DNA of 55,629 nucleotides from Prolixibacteraceae bacterium (GTDB lineage Bacteria; Bacteroidota; Bacteroidia; Bacteroidales; Prolixibacteraceae), in assembly GCA_003537645.1 (NCBI GenBank), contig DPRM01000100.1:1-55629 (forward strand), written 5' to 3'. Shown here one piece after another: positions 27,513-35,231 of the stretch. The notes under the pieces were generated by a model. It made no database searches and was not told the DNA's origin. It saw only the letters and a list, made by a program, of their open reading frames with translations. A program made the position numbers and the translations under genes. How positions within the stretch are numbered: position 1 is the stretch's first letter; every line of letters starts with the position of its first letter.

Positions 27513-28860
27513 ACCAGAAAATGAAGCTGGGCGCGAGCGAACAGAGCTAACGCCACAGCAACGGCAAAAACGAAAAAAAATGCTCATTTATCCTTTGCTT
27601 TTCCTGCTATTTGCCGGATCGATGTGGCTGATTTTTGCTCCATCGACCGACAAAAAAGAAAAGGAACAACAAATCCAGGGCCTGAATACCGATTTGCCAA
27701 TGCCTGAAGAAAAAGGGCTGGTGGGTAACAAGCGGGAAGCGTATGAGCAGGATGCCATCCGGCAAAAAGATAAGGACAAAAAGCGGTCGCTATCGGATTT
27801 TGCTTTTTTGCTAGAAGAGGAACAATCAAAAAAGGGACAGGATCGAAGTTTGGGAGCAAAATCCAGTCTATCGGATTATTCCCGGAATTCGCAAGGTATT
27901 GGGACCGGTGTTCAGACAAAGTCGCCAGACAAAGCTGCATCCATCCGATCATCGGTTGGGGCTTATCAGAACATCAACCGGCAGTTGGGTTCGTGGAACG
28001 ATCAACCTAAAGTGGAAACTGATCAGCAGGCTCAGACAAAGCTGGAAAGCCGTATTCAGGAACTGGAACGCAAGCAGGAAGAAGATGCGCTGCGCAAAAA
28101 GACGGAGGATGACCAGTTGGCCGTGATTGAGAAATCGTACCAGTTGGCCGCGAAATACATGCCTACAGCAACCAATCAGGGAGCTGACAGTTCACCTGCA
28201 GAATCGGGTAAAGTTACATCAAATGCTTCTTCGGGCGAAAAGGCCATGGCTCAACCTGTTCGGCAAGTAAAGCAAAATGTGGTCTCGTTGCTTGGAAGTT
28301 CACGCAATGGTTCTGCAACTGCGGAATATAGTTCTGGCAGAAAGAATTCAGGGTTCAGGACTGTCTCCGAGAGTGAGGAATCAACGGATAAAAACAGTAT
28401 TCGTGCCTGTATCAATCAGACAGTTACCCTGACCAACGGAAAAGAACTGCAACTACGATTGCTGGAACCCATTCAGGTTGGGGATCTGCTGATCCCGGCC
28501 AATACGCTCATTACGGGTACCTGCCGGATCGGAGGCGAACGATTGAATGTCATCGTTACGTCCATCCAATATGCCGGAAATATTGTCCCCGTTCAATTGC
28601 AGGTTTACGGGACTGACGGACAAGCTGGGATATCCGTTCCCGGCAATGATGCGGTGACAGCGGCTAAAGAAGTGGCTTCGTCCCTTGCTTCATCCTCCGG
28701 AAGCAGCATCATGATTTCGGATAATGCCGGTTCGCAACTGGCAGCCGATCTGGGAAAAGGCCTGATTCAGGGTGCTTCACAGTTTGTAAGCAAAAAGATG
28801 AGTACCGTTAGGGTGACCATTAAAGAAGGATACCAGGTATTGCTTCTGTCAAAAAACTAG
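27499..28860 (+). CDS. traM: TraM, VirB10-like core protein
   Basis: 453-residue protein. A membrane span at about residues 30-48 (MLIYPLLFLLFAGSMWLIF) follows a short cytoplasmic tail. Residues 50-290 are a charged, Gln/Lys/Ser-rich periplasmic linker with a coiled coil near 180-215. The C-terminal domain (about 300-450) is VirB10/TrbI-like: IRACINQTVTLTNGKELQLR, LLIPANTLITGTCRIGGERL and the end TIKEGYQVLLLSKN. VirB10 proteins span the envelope and couple ATP use to channel opening. The stop is followed by two GC-rich palindromes before traN. Confidence 0.9.
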   Translation: MTENKPENEAGRERTELTPQQRQKRKKMLIYPLLFLLFAGSMWLIFAPSTDKKEKEQQIQGLNTDLPMPEEKGLVGNKREAYEQDAIRQKDKDKKRSLSDFAFLLEEEQSKKGQDRSLGAKSSLSDYSRNSQGIGTGVQTKSPDKAASIRSSVGAYQNINRQLGSWNDQPKVETDQQAQTKLESRIQELERKQEEDALRKKTEDDQLAVIEKSYQLAAKYMPTATNQGADSSPAESGKVTSNASSGEKAMAQPVRQVKQNVVSLLGSSRNGSATAEYSSGRKNSGFRTVSESEESTDKNSIRACINQTVTLTNGKELQLRLLEPIQVGDLLIPANTLITGTCRIGGERLNVIVTSIQYAGNIVPVQLQVYGTDGQAGISVPGNDAVTAAKEVASSLASSSGSSIMISDNAGSQLAADLGKGLIQGASQFVSKKMSTVRVTIKEGYQVLLLSKN

Positions 28861-28873
28861 AAGCCCCTCTAAA

Positions 28874-28956
28874 TCTCCCCGAGGGGGAGACTTTAAAAAC
28901 ACAGTAACCAATTTTTAGTATCAACCGGGCTTTCATTTACCCCTCCTTTGGAGGGG
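28874..28956. repeat. Paired Bacteroidota-type GC palindromes between traM and traN
   Basis: Two hairpins lie in the 125-base gap: TCTCCCC-GAG-GGGGAGA at 28874-28890 and CCCCTCC-TTT-GGAGGGG at 28940-28956. The surrounding text (AGCCCCTCTAAATCTCCC and GGGCCAAGGGAGGCT) is the style of dispersed intergenic repeat known in many Bacteroidota genomes. Within the operon it could reduce or stabilise the mRNA between traM and traN. Confidence 0.7.
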
Positions 28957-28985
28957 CCAAGGGAGGCTCATCAAAAACAAACACA

Positions 28986-29933
28986 ATGAAACGAATTTTG
29001 ATCATACTTGTCGTTCTGGCAAGTTCATTTATAAGTATTGCACAGGAAAAGACAACCAACAATCCCGAAAAATCCATGCCCAGTACCGGGGATTATTTCC
29101 AGGGGCTGACACGTCCACTGACCTTTGATAAAATGATTCCGCCTTATGCGCTCGAAGTAACTTTCAGTAAAACGGTTCACATTATTTTCCCGGCGGCTAT
29201 TCGCTATGTCGATCTGGGAAGCGCCGATCTTTTGGCGGCCAAAGCTGATGGCACAGAGAACGTTTTACGGGTTAAAGCTGCCCAAAAAGGTTTTCCCGGG
29301 GAAAGCAATTTGTCGGTTATAACCGATGACGGCAGTTATTATTCTTTCAACGTGAAATATGCCGACGAACCTGTCAAGCTTTCTGTCGAGATGAGTGATG
29401 TCATCCACTGTTCAGGAGCCGGAACCAGTCGTGGAAACAATACAGATGTTTACCTGGAAGACTTGGGAGGCGAATCGCCATTACTGGTAAACCAGATTAT
29501 GCAGGCCATTTATAAAAACAACAATCGTGAGGTTAAACACATCGGGTGCAAACAATTTGGAATGCAGTACACCTTAAAAGGCATTTATTCGCACAACAAC
29601 CTGATGTATTTTCATACTGAGCTTAAAAACTCATCGAATGTTCCGTTTAATGTTGATTATATCTCATTCAAGATTGTCGATAGAAAAGTAGCCAAACGCA
29701 TGGCTACACAACAGCAATCCATTGTTCCGTTAACGGCCTATAACCAACTGATGGTCATTGGAGGAAAGAAAACGGAACGAACCGTATTTGCTCTGCCCCG
29801 GTTTACCTTGCCGGAAGGAAAACAACTGCTTATCGAATTAAACGAAAAAGATGGCGGACGACATCAATCGTTTACCTTGAAAAATGATGAGCTGATTCGC
29901 GCCAAAGGGATAAGTAAACTAAGGGTTGAATAA
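28986..29933 (+). CDS. traN: TraN (DUF4138), VirB9-like outer core protein
   Basis: 315-residue exported protein with signal peptide (RILIILVVLASSFISIAQE). The mature part carries SKTVHIIFPAAIRYVDLGS near residue 59-77, the strand pattern by which TraN/DUF4138 resembles VirB9, and GSADLLAAKADGTENVLRVK. FHTELKNSSNVPFNVDYISF near 211 and a C-terminal ELNEKDGGRHQ segment are also typical. It forms the outer part of the core complex together with TraM. It is the last recognised transfer gene; traO, traP and traQ do not follow. Confidence 0.88.
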   Translation: MKRILIILVVLASSFISIAQEKTTNNPEKSMPSTGDYFQGLTRPLTFDKMIPPYALEVTFSKTVHIIFPAAIRYVDLGSADLLAAKADGTENVLRVKAAQKGFPGESNLSVITDDGSYYSFNVKYADEPVKLSVEMSDVIHCSGAGTSRGNNTDVYLEDLGGESPLLVNQIMQAIYKNNNREVKHIGCKQFGMQYTLKGIYSHNNLMYFHTELKNSSNVPFNVDYISFKIVDRKVAKRMATQQQSIVPLTAYNQLMVIGGKKTERTVFALPRFTLPEGKQLLIELNEKDGGRHQSFTLKNDELIRAKGISKLRVE

Positions 29934-29945
29934 AATACAGTCAAA

Positions 29946-30053
29946 ATGATCACAGCCTTTTTTGTTTTTTATTCCCTTTGCTGGATGTACCTGATCTATT
30001 CGATCATTAATGCCCCAACAGATATTGAGTTGTGGGGAAGAGAAGTTGATTAG
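29946..30053 (+). CDS. Small putative membrane peptide downstream of traN
   Basis: 35-codon ORF beginning ATG at 29946, 12 bases after traN, and ending TAG at 30051-30053. The translation begins MITAFFVFYSLCWMYLIYSI and continues with a short polar tail (NAPTDIELWGREVD), so one membrane helix is predicted. It lies within the tra operon ahead of the terminator at 30143. No family is recognised. It could be a real small transfer protein or a remnant of a longer gene. Confidence 0.4.
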   Translation: MITAFFVFYSLCWMYLIYSIINAPTDIELWGREVD

Positions 30054-30142
30054 ACGACCTTTTGACAAACGCCTGACATTTTAACTTCCTGACAAAATCA
30101 GAGGTAAAAAGATCATACAATTTGTTCTTTCTTCTGGAGTTT

Positions 30143-30190
30143 AATTGATCTGGTAAGAAAAAATCCATACCAGATCAATTATTTTATTTT
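30143..30190 (+). terminator. Terminator of the tra operon
   Basis: Perfect 13-base stem (AATTGATCTGGTA at 30143-30155 with its complement at 30168-30180), 12-base loop, then ATTTTATTTTT. The T-run on the plus strand fits termination of the tra transcript. It also sits at the very end of the convergent DUF302 gene. Confidence 0.85.
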
Positions 30191-30603
30191 TCTGCAGCCA
30201 ATTCATCCATCATTTGTTTGAATAATTTAAACAGGTTTGAAGCCTGATCATACAATTCGATATTTGATTTCACAGCTTCCAGCATCAATTCCATGTTCAT
30301 TGTCGACAGAACTGTTTTGTTACCAGATTCATATACAGCTAAGGTACACGGCATAAATGTTGAAAACTCCGGATTCGTCGTGAGCATCATAGCTGCCGTT
30401 TTTGCATGACAAATATTGTAAATGAATACCTTACGTTGAATGGGAAATCCTTTCGATTCAACTATTTCATGATAAACATAGGTTTGGAGCAAGGCCAGGC
30501 TATATTTTTGACATGCAACAGCAACCTGTCCTGCAACTTGTTCGGCAGGGAGCGTGCTTTCCGTTTGGTGCATCACCATTTCAATCATTTCTTTGTTTTG
30601 CAT
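30184..30603 (-). CDS. DUF302 family protein
   Basis: 139-residue soluble protein. The DUF302 core is seen in KVFIYNICHAKTAAMMLTTN, then FMPCTLAVYESG and LSTMNMELMLEAV. A conserved His and Cys occur in ICHAK and a second Cys in MPCTL. Proteins of this family are frequent beside sulfur and redox genes but have no established activity. It is the last gene of the minus-strand sulfur cluster, 12 bases after the DsrE-like gene. A thiol- or metal-related role is an inference from neighbours. Confidence 0.75.
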   Translation of the reverse strand: MQNKEMIEMVMHQTESTLPAEQVAGQVAVACQKYSLALLQTYVYHEIVESKGFPIQRKVFIYNICHAKTAAMMLTTNPEFSTFMPCTLAVYESGNKTVLSTMNMELMLEAVKSNIELYDQASNLFKLFKQMMDELAAEK

Positions 30604-30615
30604 GATTTTTAGTTT

Positions 30616-30936
30616 TTAGAAAGTTACCATTTTATCGGCCCAAACCACCAGTTCCACACAATCAATCATCGTTGAAATTGGGCAGGCTTCGGTGCTGCCC
30701 AGATGTCGTGTTTTCAGGCAAGTTCCACAGGCAAGTATTTCGCCACCAACTTCAACAAATTTCTTCAATTGTTCATCAACGTTGTATTTTTCGTGGGTCA
30801 ACCCTTCGCATTCAACGGCTTCGCCCATTAAAAAGAGTTTTACTTCATGTCCTTGTTTTTTTGCTGTTACAGCAAAACGAAAAGCATTCCATGCCTTTTC
30901 AAATTCTTTAGTTTCGAGAATAATTCCGATTTTCAT
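30616..30936 (-). CDS. Cytoplasmic DsrE-family sulfur-relay protein
   Basis: 106-residue protein of DsrE/TusD fold: MKIGIILETKEFEKAWNAFR at the start, GHEVKLFLMGEAVECEGL in the middle and GGEILACGTCLKTRHL near residue 65-80. The CGTC pair and further Cys in TEACP are candidate persulfide carriers. No signal peptide. DsrE proteins accept sulfane sulfur from partners such as desulfurases or rhodaneses, and both partner types are encoded upstream in the same operon. The paralogue just upstream has the same CGTC motif but is exported. Confidence 0.85.
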   Translation of the reverse strand: MKIGIILETKEFEKAWNAFRFAVTAKKQGHEVKLFLMGEAVECEGLTHEKYNVDEQLKKFVEVGGEILACGTCLKTRHLGSTEACPISTMIDCVELVVWADKMVTF

Positions 30937-30946
30937 TTTTATAGGT

Positions 30947-31360
30947 TTAGAATGTTAATACAATTTTGTTTTTACGTACGATTGCATACAGATCGGCCAG
31001 TGAAGAAAATTTGCAAACCTGTGGTTCTTTATTATTGCGGCTTCTGAGGCAAGTTCCACAGCCTAAAATTGTTCCGCCGTTATCCAAAAACTTATCGGCT
31101 TGCTCTTTCAGGTCAGTATTTGTTTTTACCATACTATCCAATTCAACACCTTTTCCGAGCAAAAAAATACTTACTGAATCGCCTTGATTGCTGGAGTAGT
31201 TTGCCAAACGCAATGCATTCCAAACGGTTTCAACATCGTTTGAATAAATGACCATACCCAAAGTGGTGGGCGACTCTTTTTGCTTTTTTGGCGGTTTTGC
31301 ATAAATACTGCCTGTAAATACACACGTTAATAATAACAGTAGAACAATTTGGTTTTTCAT
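30947..31360 (-). CDS. Exported DsrE-like protein
   Basis: 137-residue protein from the ATG at 31360, which yields a clean signal peptide (NQIVLLLLLTCVFTGSIYAK). The longer frame to 31402 would run into the desulfurase gene. The mature domain repeats the DsrE pattern of its neighbour: GMVIYSNDVETVWNALRLAN, GDSVSIFLLGKGVELDSM and GGTILGCGTCLRSRN. The conserved CGTC suggests periplasmic persulfide chemistry. The pair therefore places related sulfur carriers on both sides of the inner membrane. Operon position is between the desulfurase and the cytoplasmic DsrE. Confidence 0.83.
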   Translation of the reverse strand: MKNQIVLLLLLTCVFTGSIYAKPPKKQKESPTTLGMVIYSNDVETVWNALRLANYSSNQGDSVSIFLLGKGVELDSMVKTNTDLKEQADKFLDNGGTILGCGTCLRSRNNKEPQVCKFSSLADLYAIVRKNKIVLTF

Positions 31361-31376
31361 AAACAACTGACTTAAT

Positions 31377-32519
31377 TTATATTGATAGTTTCTTAACAAC
31401 ATTAGTAATCACTTCGACGGCAAAATCTACTTCTTCCTCAGTCGTCTTTTTTCCGGTTGAAATTCGTACCGTTGCTGCGGCAGTTCTGAAATCAAGGTTC
31501 ATCGACTGAAGAACCAATGAGATGGTTGTTTCTCCGGAATGACACGCAGAACCGGTAGAAATCAAAACCTCGCTACTGATGACTGAAGCCAAAGCATGCG
31601 CACTGACGTTTTCGAAGGCTACACTCAGCGTATTGGGCAAACAATTTTCAAGACTACCGTTCACATGAACTTTACTGCCGAGTTGGAAAACCAGGCCGTT
31701 AAGCAGTCTGTCCCGCGAGAAACGCATGTTCCGCTGATTTTGGTTAAAATCGCGCAAAGCTATTTCGCAAGCCTTCCCAAGTCCGACGATGTGAATAACA
31801 TTTTCTGTTCCCGGGCGGATGCCTTTTTCCTGATTGGCACCGTGCATCAAGTTTTCAATCTGCACTCCCTTCCGGATGTAAAGTGCGCCAATACCTTTGG
31901 GTGCGTATAGTTTATGTCCTGCAATAGTTAGCAGGTCAACGCCAAGCTTTTCAACATCAACTTCAATCTTTCCAACCGACTGGGCGGCATCAGTATGAAA
32001 AATAATCCTGTTTTCTTTTGCGATAGCCCCAATTTCTTCAACGGGCTGCATTGTTCCAACCTCATTGTTTGCGTGCATGATGGTGATCAGAACTGTATCT
32101 TTTCTGATAGCATTTTCAACATCTGTGGGATCAACCCTTCCATACTTATCCACCGGAAGATAAGTGATATCAAATCCTTGTGTGCTCAGGTATTTGCAAA
32201 TTTGATATACTGCCGGGTGTTCGATGGACGAGGTAATAATATGCCTTCCTATATTTTTGTTCGCCCAGGCAATTCCTTTAATAGCCAGGTTATTCGATTC
32301 GGTGGCGCAACTGGTAAAATAGATTTCTTCTGGCTGGCAATTGATCAATCTGGCAACCTGCCCTCTCGCATTTTCAACAGCTTCTTTGTTGCTTCGCCCA
32401 ATTGAATAGGAACTTGAAGGATTTCCGAAGTAGGATTTAATAAAAGGGATCATTTCTTCAGCTACCTCCGGATCAACAGGGGTTGTAGCGTTATAGTCCA
32501 AGTAAACTGGATGTTTCAT
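31377..32519 (-). CDS. Cysteine desulfurase (NifS/IscS family)
   Basis: 380-residue PLP-dependent enzyme that releases sulfur from cysteine as a protein-bound persulfide. It starts VYLDYNATTPVDPEVAEEM. The PLP lysine lies in LLTIAGHKLYAPKGIGALY near residue 203, the aspartate in IIFHTDAAQSVGKIEVD, and the catalytic cysteine in LISTGSACHSGETTIS near 325. The sequence is of IscS/NifS length and complete. It begins one base after the regulator stop and lies upstream of the DsrE genes, so it probably supplies sulfur to them rather than to general Fe-S assembly, although no accessory IscU is nearby. Confidence 0.92.
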   Translation of the reverse strand: MKHPVYLDYNATTPVDPEVAEEMIPFIKSYFGNPSSSYSIGRSNKEAVENARGQVARLINCQPEEIYFTSCATESNNLAIKGIAWANKNIGRHIITSSIEHPAVYQICKYLSTQGFDITYLPVDKYGRVDPTDVENAIRKDTVLITIMHANNEVGTMQPVEEIGAIAKENRIIFHTDAAQSVGKIEVDVEKLGVDLLTIAGHKLYAPKGIGALYIRKGVQIENLMHGANQEKGIRPGTENVIHIVGLGKACEIALRDFNQNQRNMRFSRDRLLNGLVFQLGSKVHVNGSLENCLPNTLSVAFENVSAHALASVISSEVLISTGSACHSGETTISLVLQSMNLDFRTAAATVRISTGKKTTEEEVDFAVEVITNVVKKLSI

Positions 32520-32520
32520 G

Positions 32521-33177
32521 TTAATTTCTTTCCAATTGTTTGATTTTCCACTCCGGGTAACCTTCGTCTAATCTACGAACATGATAGCCCTGTTCTTTTA
32601 AAAGTTTTACGGCTTCATCTGCCAGGACACAAAATGGTCCACGGCAGTAGGCGATAATCTGTTTATCTCGGGCAATGCTTTTCAGGTTGGCCATTAATTC
32701 GTTCATCGGAATCGATACGGCTCCAGTGATGTGCCCAAAATCATATTCAATGGATGGGCGAACGTCGAGTAGCAACACATTTTCGGCGTCAACCATCTGC
32801 TCGAGTTCACCAAGACTGACGGCATTCTGTGCATTATTGTCTTCCCTCTGGCGATTCATGATTTTCTCCAATGCAGCTATTTCCTGAGAACCATAACGGA
32901 TGATGTGCTGATATACAGATAAAAAATCATCGTTAACCAACGAATAATACACATATTGCTTTTCCTTTCGGGCTTTCACAATGTTGTTATTCTTCAGAAC
33001 CTGAAGATGCTGCGAAGCGTTGGCAAAAGTCAAACTGGTCGTTTGCACAATACCCTCGACACTTTTTTCACCTTGCGAGAGCATTTCAATGATTTCTAAA
33101 CGATTAGGATTTGAGATAGCTTTGAGTAGTTTGGCTAATCCATCGTACATAGCTTCTTTAAATTCGCGCCCCTTCAT
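32521..33177 (-). CDS. ArsR-family regulator fused to a rhodanese domain
   Basis: 218-residue protein. Residues 10-95 form an ArsR winged helix (LLKAISNPNRLEIIEMLSQG, then SQHLQVLKNNNIVKARKEKQ). Residues 115-215 form a rhodanese domain (LLLDVRPSIEYDFGHITGAV) with the active-site loop AYCRGPFC, a classic Cys-X-X-X-X-Cys. The DNA-binding half has no Cys, so persulfide or oxyanion sensing probably occurs in the rhodanese half. It heads the sulfur operon and is preceded by a perfect palindrome at 33218-33257, the likely autoregulatory operator. This fusion family is known; the ligand here is inferred. Confidence 0.88.
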   Translation of the reverse strand: MKGREFKEAMYDGLAKLLKAISNPNRLEIIEMLSQGEKSVEGIVQTTSLTFANASQHLQVLKNNNIVKARKEKQYVYYSLVNDDFLSVYQHIIRYGSQEIAALEKIMNRQREDNNAQNAVSLGELEQMVDAENVLLLDVRPSIEYDFGHITGAVSIPMNELMANLKSIARDKQIIAYCRGPFCVLADEAVKLLKEQGYHVRRLDEGYPEWKIKQLERN

Positions 33178-33217
33178 CTTTTTGCAGTTTTAAAATGATT
33201 GAGCGAAGATACAAAAG

Positions 33218-33257
33218 TTATTCAAGTATTCAATAGTATCATTGAATACTTGAATAA
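33218..33257. promoter_or_regulatory. Perfect palindromic operator of the sulfur operon
   Basis: TTATTCAAGTATTCAAT (33218-33234) and its exact complement (33241-33257) flank a six-base spacer. An additional half-site ACTTGAATAAC occurs at 33270-33280. The palindrome lies 40-80 bases before the ArsR-rhodanese start, as expected for an ArsR-family operator overlapping the promoter. Confidence 0.8.
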
Positions 33258-33305
33258 TGAATATACCTTACTTGAATAACTCTAGGCTGGAAGTTCGAGT
33301 TGTTA

Positions 33306-33920
33306 TTAAAAAAGAGCAAGTTGCACGGCTTTTTTGCCTGTCAATTCATCCAACAAGCTTTTAACCTGCCGTACTACTTCTTTTGAATATTGAGCATTGA
33401 AATTGCCACAAGTATCGTTTTTCAGTTTTTCTGCTGCTTCGCGGTGCCCGGCCAGAATCTCCTGCAAAGCGGCTTTCTTGCACTCTTTTCTGTTATCGAA
33501 TATTTTACCCCATACACTAAGACCATGGGCATGCCCCCAGCCTCCGGTTGAATAACTCACCCCGTAAGTCCATTTGCTGTTTTCACCCCGTCCAATAGTC
33601 AGGCGATTAGTTGCAGCCCATCCCGGTTTGTGGATGAATTTGATTTCTTCCCGTTCAGTAAATGTGCTATTCTGCAACCACCCGTATGGACTAAAATGCT
33701 TCTCCGTAAACCCGAATAACTTTCCCCGGTCATATTCTCTGCGGTTCATAATAATCTGGCGGGGAGAGTCGCCAAAACTTTCGTATTCATTTATTAGCTG
33801 TTGGTTATCCTGCCTAAGTGCTTTCAGGTAAGTGGCCATATATGACCGTTCTTCTCTATATGGCCTGTATTGCCGTACCCGCTCAATCTTCTCGCTTATT
33901 TGTAAATCCCGGTATGCCAA
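33306..33920 (-). CDS. Conserved ICE protein of unknown function with C-terminal QLALF
   Basis: 204-residue soluble, basic protein. I do not recognise a catalytic domain. The middle has GWAATNRLTIGRGENSKW and GVSYSTGGWGHAHGLSVWGK, aromatic- and glycine-rich; the C-terminal third is helical. The last five residues are QLALF (200-204), which resembles the beta sliding-clamp-binding peptide QL(S/D)LF. It lies 40 bases downstream of the next ICE gene on the same strand and probably shares its transcript. The clamp-binding interpretation is inference from the short motif. Confidence 0.6.
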   Translation of the reverse strand: MAYRDLQISEKIERVRQYRPYREERSYMATYLKALRQDNQQLINEYESFGDSPRQIIMNRREYDRGKLFGFTEKHFSPYGWLQNSTFTEREEIKFIHKPGWAATNRLTIGRGENSKWTYGVSYSTGGWGHAHGLSVWGKIFDNRKECKKAALQEILAGHREAAEKLKNDTCGNFNAQYSKEVVRQVKSLLDELTGKKAVQLALF

Positions 33921-33960
33921 CGCTGTATTATTGGAGGGCGGATTGCTCCGCCCTTTATTA

Positions 33961-34965
33961 TTATTGCTGATCGAGATTTATTAATTGCCGTAATTCCGGT
34001 TCTTTGCTCTTGGGGAATACCCAACCTGCACATTTTTGTCCGTTCTGTGTGAGGTATTTGTTGAAACGTCCACCCAGTGCAGCCAGTTGTTCTTTAATGG
34101 CTTTAGTATCGCCAAAAACAGCTACTGATTTTTCAGAATAATCGACTAAAATAAAGTCCCCTGTCAAGGATTGGGCTGTGGTATCAGTTGGCACTGCCGA
34201 TACTTTTGAAACACAGATGTTCTCCTCTTTTCCTGCGATGTAAGCATAATCCTCGATGAAGCGGCTACGGTCATAAATCTGTGCTTTTTTAATAATCCAG
34301 CCGTGATATTTGCTTTCACCCAAATAGTAACCATGCCCTCCTGTGTAATTTTCACGATTTTCGTATTCTTCGTTTTTCTCCTTCAAATAGGCCGTTTCAG
34401 CGAAGTTACCAGCAAGGGTGCGCATTTCCTGAAAGTTGTTTTTTGGATGGGTTGAAAAGCCCAGAATCACAGTGCGTGTAGTCGAAGCAGAGAAATAATC
34501 GGAATAAGGATCAGAGCGGTCTTCCCGCTCACAGGCAATGATAACAGCCTGAGCATTGGCAGGAATAATCTCCTTCAGGCGTTCGCGCCCAATGGCTTTA
34601 ATTTCTTCCCTACGCTGTTGTTCCCGATTGTCTGATTCAGCTTTTGCCCGTGCTTTGGCTTCAACTTCCTGCTGAAGTATAACAACCTCGAAAGCATCTA
34701 TAAACTCGGGATTAACATCATCGAAATATTTACCGATCCCGAACTTTTTAGACAGGGGACTGATAATCTCGGTTCTGGTAAACTCTTTTGTGTCCAAGTT
34801 GATCAGGTGATAAATGAAACCATTTTTTGAATGTTCAACTTTATAGACTACCAACCGGTACTGGTTCATCCCTGCGCCGTAACCAATAATAACCTGATTT
34901 TCCTTTACGACCTGAATTTCTGTATCTGTAATAGTACCACCGAATAATGAAATTAACCTTGTCAT
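33961..34965 (-). CDS. Conserved mobile-element protein with C-terminal LGGRFN domain
   Basis: 334-residue soluble protein. Residues 1-90 form a domain starting LISLFGGTITDTEIQVV. A Lys/Glu-rich coiled coil follows at about 95-130. The central part has AQAVIIACEREDRSDPYSDYF, and the C-terminal 60 residues carry VDYSEKSVAVFGDTKAIKEQ, then LAALGGRFNKYL and AGWVFPKSKEPELRQLI. That C-terminal module is widespread in Bacteroidota mobile-element proteins and resembles a short DNA- or peptide-binding unit. Function is unknown. It sits between two other ICE genes in the same direction. Confidence 0.65.
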   Translation of the reverse strand: MTRLISLFGGTITDTEIQVVKENQVIIGYGAGMNQYRLVVYKVEHSKNGFIYHLINLDTKEFTRTEIISPLSKKFGIGKYFDDVNPEFIDAFEVVILQQEVEAKARAKAESDNREQQRREEIKAIGRERLKEIIPANAQAVIIACEREDRSDPYSDYFSASTTRTVILGFSTHPKNNFQEMRTLAGNFAETAYLKEKNEEYENRENYTGGHGYYLGESKYHGWIIKKAQIYDRSRFIEDYAYIAGKEENICVSKVSAVPTDTTAQSLTGDFILVDYSEKSVAVFGDTKAIKEQLAALGGRFNKYLTQNGQKCAGWVFPKSKEPELRQLINLDQQ

Positions 34966-34976
34966 AGTTGCGAATT

Positions 34977-35231
34977 TTAGATGTTAAAAATGATTGATGT
35001 CAAAAGGATGAAAAGGGCAATTAAGGCTAAGAGTACCACCAGACAGGACAGCAGCTTCCGGATAATCGAAAGAATCAAATAAAACCCCAGAGTCGCCCAG
35101 ATAAAGGCATATCCCCAGATACAGAACCCTGCAACTACAAGTACGATCCTGAAAACCCAACTTATGTTGATTGGAAGTGAGGTGAATCGTTGTTTCCTGT
35201 TTTTTTCTATCCTTTCCATAATTTCTGACAT
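34977..35231 (-). CDS. Small membrane protein
   Basis: 84-residue protein with a basic N-terminus (MERIEKNRKQRF) and two to three hydrophobic helices at about residues 27-53 and 58-82. It ends 12 bases before the 334-residue gene and shares its direction. No family is recognised. It probably belongs to the same transcript of ICE accessory genes. Confidence 0.6.
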   Translation of the reverse strand: MSEIMERIEKNRKQRFTSLPINISWVFRIVLVVAGFCIWGYAFIWATLGFYLILSIIRKLLSCLVVLLALIALFILLTSIIFNI

